This document shows, one piece after another, positions 12,319 to 18,718 of a stretch of DNA of 18,718 nt. The DNA comes from an uncultured Faecalibacterium sp. (GTDB lineage: Bacteria > Bacillota > Clostridia > Oscillospirales > Ruminococcaceae). The stretch covers positions 1-18,718 of the forward strand of contig CALESJ010000048.1 of the NCBI GenBank assembly GCA_937907025.1, written 5' to 3'. How positions within the stretch are numbered: position 1 is the stretch's first letter; every line of letters starts with the position of its first letter. The translations under genes were made by a program, and so were the position numbers. A model generated the notes under the pieces. It worked only from the letters and a program-made list of their open reading frames with translations. It had not been told where the DNA came from and made no database searches.

Positions 12319-13191
12319 GTGATCTTGGTGCGTGAATATACCTATTCTCCTCATGTGGACTTTTTCATCGAATATGTCGGCTATGAAACCAACTACGAAA
12401 TGTCCACGTTCCACACCCATCACAAATACGAAATTTATTACGAGGTGGAAGGCACCCGCCGTTATTTTATTGAAGATGCCGCCTATATTGTCAATGCCGG
12501 CAGTGTGATTATGATCGGTGAAAACCAGATTCACAAGACCGGTTCGGTGGGGGATGGCCCGTCCAGCCGCATCGTTTGTAATTTCAGTGCGGAGTACATG
12601 CAGGAGATCGTGGATGCCTTCCCGGAACTGGATTTCTTCAGCTTCCTTGGCAAGGAGGAGAACCACCTGCTCAGCAACATCACGGTCAAGCAGCAGAACT
12701 ATGTGTACTCGGTTTTGCAGCAGATGATTGCCATCCAGGGGGAAGAACCCGAGTGCCACGCCGCACGGAAAATGCTGCTGGCCACGCTGCTTTTGCAGCT
12801 GCAAAAAATGTGCGAAACACAGAAAGAGATGGGCGGGGACAACGGCCGGGTGACCAACTGTATTGTGGATCAGATCCAGAGCTACATAGCGGAACATTAT
12901 GCCGAAAAGCTGACCCTGACCGGCATTGCCAGCCAGTTCTATATCAGCCCGTACTATCTCAGCCGCCTGTTCAAAAAGACGATCAACCTCAGCCTGATTG
13001 AGTACATCAACGGCGTGCGCATCAAAGCAGCACAAAGCCTGATTGAAAAAACCAACGACAGCATCTCCACGGTAGCGGAGAAGGCGGGCTTTATGACCAG
13101 CGCACATTTCCGGCGGGTGTTCAAGGATGCCACCGGGCTTTCGCCGCAGCAGTACCGTCAGTACTTCAAGCGTGTCAATAAAGGCAACTGA
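12319..13191 (+). CDS. AraC-family transcriptional regulator of the pectin locus
   Basis: This 290-residue regulator has an N-terminal cupin-like sensing domain (residues about 30-75, FHTHHKYEIYYEVEG…GSVIMIGENQIHKTG) and a C-terminal pair of helix-turn-helices (about 185-287). The latter include LTLTGIASQFYISPYYLSRL and the signature ISTVAEKAGFMTSAHFRRVF. It probably senses a pectin-derived sugar and activates the flanking operons; that role is inferred from position between them. The GTG at 12319 is only 4 bases from GGAG (12311-12314); TTG at 12325 or GTG at 12328 in the same frame would have longer spacing, so the first residues are uncertain. A hairpin terminator follows. Confidence 0.88.
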   Translation: MILVREYTYSPHVDFFIEYVGYETNYEMSTFHTHHKYEIYYEVEGTRRYFIEDAAYIVNAGSVIMIGENQIHKTGSVGDGPSSRIVCNFSAEYMQEIVDAFPELDFFSFLGKEENHLLSNITVKQQNYVYSVLQQMIAIQGEEPECHAARKMLLATLLLQLQKMCETQKEMGGDNGRVTNCIVDQIQSYIAEHYAEKLTLTGIASQFYISPYYLSRLFKKTINLSLIEYINGVRIKAAQSLIEKTNDSISTVAEKAGFMTSAHFRRVFKDATGLSPQQYRQYFKRVNKGN

Positions 13192-13216
13192 GAAATCATT
13201 CGGAATACCAAAAAGC

Positions 13217-13245
13217 CGCCGCGTGTAAAAGCGCGGCGATTTTTT
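13217..13245 (+). terminator. Rho-independent terminator of the AraC-type gene
   Basis: CGCCGCG (13217-13223) pairs with CGCGGCG (13232-13238) around an 8-base loop, followed by a run of T from 13240. It lies 25 bases after the stop. Confidence 0.8.
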
Positions 13246-13284
13246 ATTGTAGCGTCGTAAAAAACGCATTGATTTCAAAATGAA

Positions 13285-13322
13285 CTGCCCCGTACCCCTG
13301 TTTTTCAAGCGGTACGGGGCAG
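13285..13322 (-). terminator. Terminator of the transporter operon
   Basis: CTGCCCCGTACC (13285-13296) pairs perfectly with GGTACGGGGCAG (13311-13322). Read leftwards it follows the second permease gene and is succeeded by T-rich sequence (TTCATTTTGAAAT), so it ends the importer transcript that converges on the regulator gene. Confidence 0.75.
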
Positions 13323-13363
13323 CTTGCATCCTGTTGGATAACTACCGGGATTTCAGATAAAGC

Positions 13364-14233
13364 TTACCCCTTGACGCTGCCGGCTGCAATACCGTCGATG
13401 AAGGCATCCTGTGCGCAGAAGAAGACGATCAGCTGCGGGATGATGGAGATCAGGGACAGAGCCAGAATGCGGTTCCAGTTGAAACCGGCGTCACCGTCCA
13501 TGGACAGCTTGACGAAGATGGACATGGGGTACTTGGCGGGGGTGGTGACATAAAGCAGGGGACCCATGTAGTCGTTGCAGCTCCACATGAACTGGAACAG
13601 GCCGCAGGCCACCAGAGAGGGCGAAAGCATGGGGCAGATGATCTTGTACAGAATCTTGACCGGGCCGCAGCCGTCGATGGAAGCAGCCTCGTCCAGATCG
13701 TGGGGGATGCTGCGCATGAACTGCACCAGCTGATACACAAAGTAGGTTTCGGTGGCAAACAGGGTGGGAACCCACAAAGGCAGGTAGAAGGGGCTGTTGA
13801 TCCAGCCGAAGGTGTTGTACATCAGGTACTGGGGAACGTTCAGAACGACCTGGGGCAGGAACAGGGTCGAGATCATGATGGAGAACAGGAAGTCGCGGCC
13901 TTTGAACTTAAAGCGGCTGAAGCCGTAGGCAGCAATGACAGAGGAGATCACGGTGAAGATGACCTTCGGGATGACATAGCTGTAAGTGTTCAGGAACGCA
14001 CGCCAGATGTTGATGTCGCCGCCATAGTTCTGCGTCACGGCTGCCACATACCCGTCCAGGGTGGGGTTGGTGGGGATAAAACCGATGCCGGTAAAAATCT
14101 CCGCATTGCTCTTGAAGGTGGCGCCGACCATCCACAGCAGGGGATAGATCATGACGAAGCCGACCACGATCAGGACAAAATACTGGAAGAATCTGGCAAT
14201 CTTGTGCCGGGTTTCAAGTTTCATGGGTGTCAT
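13364..14233 (-). CDS. ABC sugar transporter permease, CUT1 family (MsmG/LplC-type)
   Basis: This 289-residue inner-membrane protein is one half of the translocation channel for a binding-protein-dependent oligosaccharide importer. About six membrane segments are evident, beginning with FVLIVVGFVMIYPLLWMVG. The cytoplasmic EAA loop DEAASIDGCGPVKILYKIICP, which contacts the ATPase, lies around residue 190. The typical C-terminal ending FIDGIAAGSVKG is intact. The ribosome site AAAGGAGG lies ahead of the ATG. It follows the partner permease by 20 bases. No ATPase gene is present in the locus, as is common when a shared MsmX-like subunit serves several importers. Confidence 0.92.
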   Translation of the reverse strand: MTPMKLETRHKIARFFQYFVLIVVGFVMIYPLLWMVGATFKSNAEIFTGIGFIPTNPTLDGYVAAVTQNYGGDINIWRAFLNTYSYVIPKVIFTVISSVIAAYGFSRFKFKGRDFLFSIMISTLFLPQVVLNVPQYLMYNTFGWINSPFYLPLWVPTLFATETYFVYQLVQFMRSIPHDLDEAASIDGCGPVKILYKIICPMLSPSLVACGLFQFMWSCNDYMGPLLYVTTPAKYPMSIFVKLSMDGDAGFNWNRILALSLISIIPQLIVFFCAQDAFIDGIAAGSVKG

Positions 14234-14253
14234 TTTCGATTCCTCCTTTGTCC

Positions 14254-15162
14254 TTAGTCAGCGTAGTAGACCCAGTGTTTCTGGCTGGTGAATGCAACCA
14301 CGGTCAGGACCATGACGATCACAAACATAACCCAGGCCAGGGCGCAGGCCATACCCATCTCGTTTTCCTTGAAGGCGTAGTTGTACACCAGCAGGGCAAC
14401 CAGAGTGGTGGAGTTTCGGGGACCGCCGCCCGTGATGATGTACGGGCCATTGAATTCCTGGAACGCCTGCGCAATCTGGGTAACGAGGTTGTAGAAAATG
14501 ACCGGGGTGATCATGGGAACGGTGATGGAGAAGAACTGGCGGGTCTTGGAAGCACCGTCAATGGTGGCGGCCTCATACAGATCTACCGAAACACCCTTCA
14601 AGGCAGCCAGGAACAGGACCATGGCAGAACCGAACTGCCATACACGCAGCAGGCAGATGATGAACAGTGCCCAGGTGCGGTCAGCCAGCCAGTCGGGACC
14701 CTGAATGCCGAAGAAGCCCAGCATGGTGTTGACCACGCCGGTGTCGCGGAACAAAGCGCGCCACAGAACGGCGATGGCAACGGAACCGCCCAGAATGGAC
14801 GGAATGTAGTACACGGTACGGAACAGGTTCACGAACTTGATCTTGAAGTTCAGGATGTACGCGATGAACAGAGCAAAGACCAGCTTCAGGGGAACCGTGA
14901 TGAACGCATACTTGAAAGTGATCAGCAGCGCGGTGCGGGTTTCTTTCTCGGTGAAGATGTCGATGTAGTTCATGATTCCGTATTCACGGATGCCCTTGAA
15001 GAAGTTCATGTCCGTGAAGCTGTAATACAGCGAACTGGCGAACGGGTAAAACTTGAAGATCAGGAAACCCAGAATCCAGGGAATCAGAAAGAACAAGCCG
15101 GTGTTTTGGTCACACCATTTTTTGAACGGCGAACGTCTGACGGGTGCAGATGCGGTGCTCAT
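14254..15162 (-). CDS. ABC sugar transporter permease, CUT1 family (LplB/MsmF-type)
   Basis: This 302-residue membrane protein is the second half of the importer channel. A short basic cytoplasmic start (PVRRSPFKKW) leads into the first membrane segment (LFFLIPWILGFLIFKFYPF), and about six segments follow. The EAA motif YEAATIDGASKTRQFFSITV is near residue 215, with VPMITPV directly after. AAGGAGG precedes the ATG at 15162. It lies between the binding-protein gene and the other permease in the usual order for CUT1 systems. Association with pectin enzymes points to galacturonide or rhamnogalacturonide substrates, but permeases alone do not reveal specificity. Confidence 0.92.
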   Translation of the reverse strand: MSTASAPVRRSPFKKWCDQNTGLFFLIPWILGFLIFKFYPFASSLYYSFTDMNFFKGIREYGIMNYIDIFTEKETRTALLITFKYAFITVPLKLVFALFIAYILNFKIKFVNLFRTVYYIPSILGGSVAIAVLWRALFRDTGVVNTMLGFFGIQGPDWLADRTWALFIICLLRVWQFGSAMVLFLAALKGVSVDLYEAATIDGASKTRQFFSITVPMITPVIFYNLVTQIAQAFQEFNGPYIITGGGPRNSTTLVALLVYNYAFKENEMGMACALAWVMFVIVMVLTVVAFTSQKHWVYYAD

Positions 15163-15271
15163 TCAAATGCCTCCTTTGCGAATGATGTTGTGGGGCAGGG
15201 CCCGATGTCCTTTTGGCGGTACACAGGCCGCCTTGTTCCTGCAATTGGTTCGGAAGAAAAGACCAGTAAGA

Positions 15272-15316
15272 GCGCCGGCCCCCGTTCGGTTGGTATCAAA
15301 TCGTGGGGGCCGGCGC
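15272..15316 (-). terminator. GC-rich hairpin between binding-protein and permease genes
   Basis: GCGCCGGCCCCC (15272-15283) pairs perfectly with GGGGGCCGGCGC (15305-15316) around a 21-base loop. No strong T-run follows in the leftward direction, so it is more likely a partial terminator or a 3' stabiliser. Either would raise binding-protein mRNA above permease mRNA, as in malE-malF systems. Confidence 0.6.
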
Positions 15317-15345
15317 AAGCTGGCTTACTGATTGAAAGGGAAGTA

Positions 15346-16695
15346 TCAGCCCTTGGCTGCGTCTTCCAGAGCCTCGGTCACGCCGTCATACAGGTCGGTG
15401 GCTGCCTCGGTGGAATCCGTGTATTCACCGTAGCTGTAACCGCCGAACACATCGGTGTAAACGCCGCCCGGGTTGGCCTTCAGATCGTTGCTCTCGTAAG
15501 TCGGGTCAAGCTGGAAGTCAACGAATTCCATAACCTTGGTGTTGGCTTCCAGAACCAGGGAGTCAACAGCACCGGCAGACTCGGCAGCGGCCAGGCCGGC
15601 GGCGGAGTTCGGGATACCGCACTCAGAACCCATGATGGCGGCGCCGTCGCCGTTCAGCAGGAAGTTGATCAGCTTGGCAGCCGATTCCTTATCCTTGCAG
15701 GTTTCGGTGATGGCCAGGCCCATGCTCACCTTGGAGAAACCGCCGTTGGCTTTGTCGCCGAACTTGATTTCGTTGCCGACGGTGAAGCCGGAAGGATCGG
15801 CCAGGGAGCCTTTGTATTTGGTGGCGGCAGAATCCCACTCAAAGATGCCGGCATACATGCCGTTGATCCACTGCTCGCTCTTGTCGATGGAGTTGTTGCC
15901 GTCAATGCCGGCGGCGTTCATGGTCTGCAGGCTGGGGATGACATGCTTGTCTTCCAGGCTCTGGATGAAGTCGATGCCGGTGGCAATCTCGTCAACGGTG
16001 TACTGCAGGGTGTTGTCCTCGACCCAGGGTTTGCCGTAGTTGCTTTCCAGGTAGAAGGTCATCAGCAGCATGCGGTCGTATTCGCCCAGAGCCAGGGGAT
16101 AGTAATCGTCGCCCAGCTTGGTCTGGAAGGCTTCACCGGCGGCATACAGGTCATCCAGCGTGGAAGGAACTTCCTCGATGCCGGCTTCCTTGAAGGTGTT
16201 CATGTTCCAGTAGAAGATACGGCCGGTCATGGAAACCGGGATGGCCTGCAGCTTGCCGGCCACGGTGCAGGCATCCAGCGTGCTCTGCGGGAACTGAGAA
16301 AGATCAATGATATCGGAGTATTCGTTCAGGTCGACGAACTTGCTGCCGTCGCCGCTGTACTGGCTCAGCCAGTTCCAGTTGACCTGCATGACATCCTCGG
16401 CGTTGCCGGAATACAGAGCGGCGGAAGTCTGGTCTTCCCAGCCGGACCAGGCGCCGTAATGGGTGGCTACCTGAATGCCGGTTTCTTCGGTGAAAGCGGC
16501 CAGAGCGTTCTGATACGCGGTGTGACGGCTGTCACCGCCCCACCAGCTGATGGACAGGCCGCCTTCGCCGGAAGCGGCAGAAGTTTCGCCGGATGCCTGT
16601 GCGGAGCCCGTCGAAGCGGCGCCGTTGCTGCCGCAGCCCGCGAGCAGCCCAACGCTCATGGCGCCTGCCAGTGCAAGTGCAATCGCCTTTTTCAT
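15346..16695 (-). CDS. Extracellular solute-binding lipoprotein of the sugar importer (family 1)
   Basis: This 449-residue protein starts with a lipoprotein signal (MKKAIALALAGAMSVGLLAGC). Cys21 in the lipobox LAGC is the lipidation site that anchors it to the outer face of the membrane. A Ser/Gly/Ala-rich linker follows, then a two-lobed family-1 binding domain beginning LSISWWGGDSRHTAYQNAL. Tryptophan- and tyrosine-rich segments (HYGAWSGWED, NWNWLSQYSG) are typical of oligosaccharide stacking. It should capture pectic oligosaccharides for the two downstream permeases; the exact ligand is inferred from the neighbouring GH28, GH105 and CE8 genes. TAGGAGG precedes the ATG. A hairpin separates it from the permeases. 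Confidence 0.93.
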   Translation of the reverse strand: MKKAIALALAGAMSVGLLAGCGSNGAASTGSAQASGETSAASGEGGLSISWWGGDSRHTAYQNALAAFTEETGIQVATHYGAWSGWEDQTSAALYSGNAEDVMQVNWNWLSQYSGDGSKFVDLNEYSDIIDLSQFPQSTLDACTVAGKLQAIPVSMTGRIFYWNMNTFKEAGIEEVPSTLDDLYAAGEAFQTKLGDDYYPLALGEYDRMLLMTFYLESNYGKPWVEDNTLQYTVDEIATGIDFIQSLEDKHVIPSLQTMNAAGIDGNNSIDKSEQWINGMYAGIFEWDSAATKYKGSLADPSGFTVGNEIKFGDKANGGFSKVSMGLAITETCKDKESAAKLINFLLNGDGAAIMGSECGIPNSAAGLAAAESAGAVDSLVLEANTKVMEFVDFQLDPTYESNDLKANPGGVYTDVFGGYSYGEYTDSTEAATDLYDGVTEALEDAAKG

Positions 16696-17106
16696 TGTTT
16701 TGTCCTCCTATATTCGATATGAGAATCACATCACAGGTGCGGATGCCCCGCAACCTGCCCAACGCTATTATCATAGCAAAACTTTCATGACAAAAAAATA
16801 TCTTATTCTGTTCGCTCAAGCAGAAAACGAACCATATTTGCTCTAGTTTTTGGGCGCAAAATCAAACGCATGTCAAAATATACTACCAAATTATGCCCTG
16901 ATTGTGCAATTTGACAAGATGAAAATTTTAATAAAAAATGAAAACAAAAAAGTTACAGAACAGAATGCACAAAAATGTCTAATAAAATACGTTGAAACCG
17001 AGCGCGACGCTGTAATAATCCCGAAACACACAAAATGTGTGCCGAAGCGCAAAATAGATTCGCAGTTGATTTTGTGCGTGCAAAAAATGCGCACAAGGAC
17101 AAGGAA
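16696..17106 (-). promoter_or_regulatory. AT-rich upstream region of the transporter operon
   Basis: This AT-rich stretch holds no gene that I can support. Leftwards, TTGTCA (16917-16912), a 16-base spacer and CATAAT (16895-16890) form one candidate promoter. A second weaker candidate, TTGTCA (16789-16784) with TAATAG 17 bases on, is closer to the gene. The first overlaps CAAATTG (16913-16907), a word also found at the regulator promoter. Two minor hairpins (CACAC/GTGTG near 17029-17044; TTGTGCG/CGCACAA near 17075-17099) lie further out. Confidence 0.4.
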
Positions 17107-17141
17107 TGCCCCCGGCGTGCAAAATACGCGCGCCGGGGGCA
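17107..17141 (-). terminator. Terminator-like hairpin downstream of thymidine kinase
   Basis: TGCCCCCGGCG (17107-17117) pairs perfectly with CGCCGGGGGCA (17131-17141). It lies about 30 bases past the thymidine kinase stop in the leftward direction. Only a poor T-run (TTCCTTGTCCTTG) follows, so termination efficiency is uncertain. Confidence 0.65.
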
Positions 17142-17170
17142 CGAGAAGGTATTTTGTTCTGCGGTGGTGA

Positions 17171-17776
17171 TCAGCCGCGGGTCCTGTGCAGAAAGGCCCG
17201 GTATTCCCGGTACCAGCACTGCGGGCAAAGGCTTTCATACTCCACGTTATCCACGGTATCAATGGCGACCTGGTCGCCCTCAAAGACAAATTGGCCGTTG
17301 ACCTTGCGGCCGTTGCACATGGCTTTGCGTCCGCAGGCACAGATGGTTTTCATCTCTTCAATGGAATGCGCCAGTTCCAACAACCGGGTGGAGCCGGGGA
17401 AGCCGCGCATCATGAAATCGGCGCGCAGCCCATAGCAGATGACCGGAATGCCCAGGTCGACCGTTACCAGGAACAGCTGCTCCGCCTGGGCCGGGGTGAA
17501 GAACTGGCTTTCATCGCACAAGACACAGGCCGGCTTGCCGTGGGCCTCGGAATCGGCACGGACTTCCTCCAGAATGTTCATTTCCGGGGTGACAAGCTTG
17601 TCTACTTTACAGCTTACACCCAGGCGGGAAACAATGTGGTCGCCGCCCTTTGTGTCGATGCTGGCTTTCAGGATCAGCACCCGCATGCCGCGCTCTTTGT
17701 AATTGAAAGCCACCTGCAGCAGAGCGGTGGTTTTGCCGCTGTTCATGGCGCCGTAGCGAAAATACAGTTTTGCCAT
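17171..17776 (-). CDS. tdk: Thymidine kinase, type II
   Basis: This 201-residue cytosolic enzyme phosphorylates thymidine to dTMP with ATP in the pyrimidine salvage pathway. The P-loop GAMNSGKT is at residues 9-16, and DESQFF (about 88-93) carries the Walker-B-like Asp and the catalytic Glu. The C-terminal region has the zinc-binding cysteines in ICACG and LCPQC, and the thymidine-binding lasso between them. I chose the ATG at 17776 because GGAGAG lies 7 bases upstream and MAKLYFRYGAMNSGKTT is the normal family start; an upstream in-frame start at 17812 would add 12 unlikely residues. A hairpin separates it from rex upstream, so it may be transcribed by readthrough or from a promoter not resolved here. 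Confidence 0.95.
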   Translation of the reverse strand: MAKLYFRYGAMNSGKTTALLQVAFNYKERGMRVLILKASIDTKGGDHIVSRLGVSCKVDKLVTPEMNILEEVRADSEAHGKPACVLCDESQFFTPAQAEQLFLVTVDLGIPVICYGLRADFMMRGFPGSTRLLELAHSIEEMKTICACGRKAMCNGRKVNGQFVFEGDQVAIDTVDNVEYESLCPQCWYREYRAFLHRTRG

Positions 17777-17824
17777 TGTCAAACTCTCCGTTGGCGGCAC
17801 AGCCCGGTCCATGGACCGAACAAA

Positions 17825-17846
17825 GGCGCGGCGTTTCAGCCGCGCC
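17825..17846 (-). terminator. Hairpin between rex and tdk
   Basis: GGCGCGGC (17825-17832) pairs perfectly with GCCGCGCC (17839-17846) around a 6-base loop. Read leftwards it is followed by TTTGTT, making it a likely terminator, at least partial, of rex. Confidence 0.65.
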
Positions 17847-17869
17847 CTGCTTGCGCCTGATTTTTATTT

Positions 17870-18511
17870 TTACTCGTCCCGGTTGCGCAGGCGATAGCCC
17901 AGACTCATCAGGCTGTCGCCCAGGTGGACGTTCTCCACCGTGACATCGGGATATTCGACCGAAAGATCGTAGTGGCTGAAGTTCCAGAAGCCCTGGATGC
18001 CCAGCCGGACCAGCTCGCCGGACAGCTCGGTGGCGCTCTGACGGGGCACGCACAGAACGGCCACTACCGGCTTGTTTTCGGCACAGAAAGATTCCAGCTC
18101 GTCCAGGGAGTGAATCGGCACACCGGCCATTTCTTTCCCGATCAGGTCGGGGTTGATGTCGAACACGGCCAGCAGGCGATATCCGTTGGTATCGCGGGAA
18201 ATGAAGCTGGACACCGCTGTACCCAGCCGGCCGGCGCCAATCAGGATGGTGGGCAGCAGTTCGCCGTCACCGAACAGCAGCTTGCTGATCTCTGCCAGCA
18301 GCACATCCACCTTGTAGCCGATCCCTTGCTGCCCGAAACCGCCGAAGCAGTTGAAATCCTGCCGGACCTGGCTGGCGGTCGTGCCCATCATGCGGGCAAG
18401 CTCACTGGAAGAGATCTTGTCCCGGCCCTCCGCCGCCAGGTTGTTCAGATAACGGTAGTATTTTGGTAACCGTTTGATCACCGGCAGGGAGGCCTTGTTT
18501 TGCGTGGCCAA
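17870..18511 (-). CDS. rex: Redox-sensing transcriptional repressor Rex (TTG start)
   Basis: This 213-residue repressor monitors the NADH/NAD+ ratio and represses fermentation and reducing-power genes when NADH is low. An N-terminal winged helix (residues about 10-75, IKRLPKYYRYLNNLAAEGRD…TASQVRQDFNCFG…GIGYKVD) is followed by a Rossmann domain with GAGRLG at 92-97. FDINPDLIG follows, then a C-terminal helix that swaps between subunits. Length and motif order match the family. The start is TTG (18511-18509), supported by AGGGGG 8 bases upstream; no ATG lies near. A strong promoter precedes it. Confidence 0.95.
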   Translation of the reverse strand: MATQNKASLPVIKRLPKYYRYLNNLAAEGRDKISSSELARMMGTTASQVRQDFNCFGGFGQQGIGYKVDVLLAEISKLLFGDGELLPTILIGAGRLGTAVSSFISRDTNGYRLLAVFDINPDLIGKEMAGVPIHSLDELESFCAENKPVVAVLCVPRQSATELSGELVRLGIQGFWNFSHYDLSVEYPDVTVENVHLGDSLMSLGYRLRNRDE

Positions 18512-18571
18512 TGTATACGCCCCCTCTAAAATTGAAGCACCACACCGTGCCCCTGGCTTTCTTATGTAAAA

Positions 18572-18600
18572 AGTATAATGTATTTCCCGAAGATTGTCAA
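18572..18600 (-). promoter_or_regulatory. Strong promoter of rex
   Basis: Leftwards, TTGACA (18600-18595), 17 bases and TATACT (18577-18572) make a near-perfect sigma-A promoter. Just upstream, TTGTAAGTGTTAGATAA (18621-18605) is a weak partial match to the TTGTTAA-N4-TTAACAA Rex operator, so autoregulation is possible but not shown. The remaining AT-rich bases to 18718 hold nothing that I can support. Confidence 0.8.
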
Positions 18601-18718
18601 TTTTTTATCTAACACTTACAAAGCAAAATGCTTAATATCGTAATAATATCGCAAGAAAATATTTTGGTTGATTGCATAATGAAGTTGGACACCTAAGAAA
18701 AAATCCATAGTGATTTTC

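Noticed and set aside
14227..16722. An 831-codon + strand frame opposite the transporter genes, and a 541-codon minus frame opposite the tail genes (4294-5919)
   Set aside because: Both are shadows of recognised genes on the other strand; their products have no domain logic.
18680..18718. GTTGGACACCTAAG at the window end as a possible insertion-sequence end
   Set aside because: It resembles some IS3-type ends but the sequence stops too soon; no inverted partner or transposase is visible.
1..18718. CRISPR array
   Set aside because: No regularly spaced identical repeats were seen anywhere.

Overview
The window looks like a chromosomal segment of a GC-rich gut Firmicute, most likely of the Oscillospiraceae/Ruminococcaceae group (Faecalibacterium, Gemmiger or Subdoligranulum type). 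This placement is an inference. It rests on a Rex redox repressor, a type II thymidine kinase, strong AGGAGG ribosome sites, a Gram-positive lipoprotein-type sugar transporter, XkdX-type phage tail genes and the balanced-to-high GC of the host genes.

Positions 1-1524 are the right-hand end of a prophage: the tail end of a tail-tip gene, an M23 peptidase endolysin with two C-terminal repeats, a holin and a terminator. A tandem 11-bp repeat and the 3' half of a tRNA-Gly(CCC) follow, which I read as integrase arm sites and an attachment site. A perfect 12-bp terminator stem follows the tRNA remnant.

Positions 1755-5790 hold a second phage-derived locus with an unusual composition. A leftward self-cleaving (S24/LexA-type) repressor faces a strong rightward promoter. 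Copies of one 15-bp operator lie in the spacers of both divergent promoters, and a third, perfectly palindromic copy lies 230 bp downstream. The rightward promoter leads, through a long AT-rich leader, straight into a set of distal-tail and receptor-binding type genes. These are paralogous to the prophage genes at the window's left edge, but no head, sheath, replication, integrase or lysis genes are seen. A conserved hypothetical gene with its own promoter follows (5937-6269).

Positions 6346-7576 are an IS3-family element with a nonsense codon in orfA. It lies at the apex of a long inverted repeat (6308-6340 with 7582-7614) that was probably a bidirectional terminator.

Positions 7621-16695 form a pectin-oligosaccharide utilisation locus. 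It has an ABC importer (binding lipoprotein and two permeases, no ATPase), an AraC-type regulator, and a divergent four-gene operon: GH28 polygalacturonase, GH105 unsaturated uronyl hydrolase, a TIM-barrel sugar isomerase and a CE8 pectin methylesterase. None of the enzymes has a signal peptide. The picture is import of short, partly methylated galacturonides followed by cytoplasmic demethylation and trimming.

Positions 17171-18511 hold thymidine kinase and Rex, both leftward. The long open frames antisense to the pectin and tail genes are treated as shadows.
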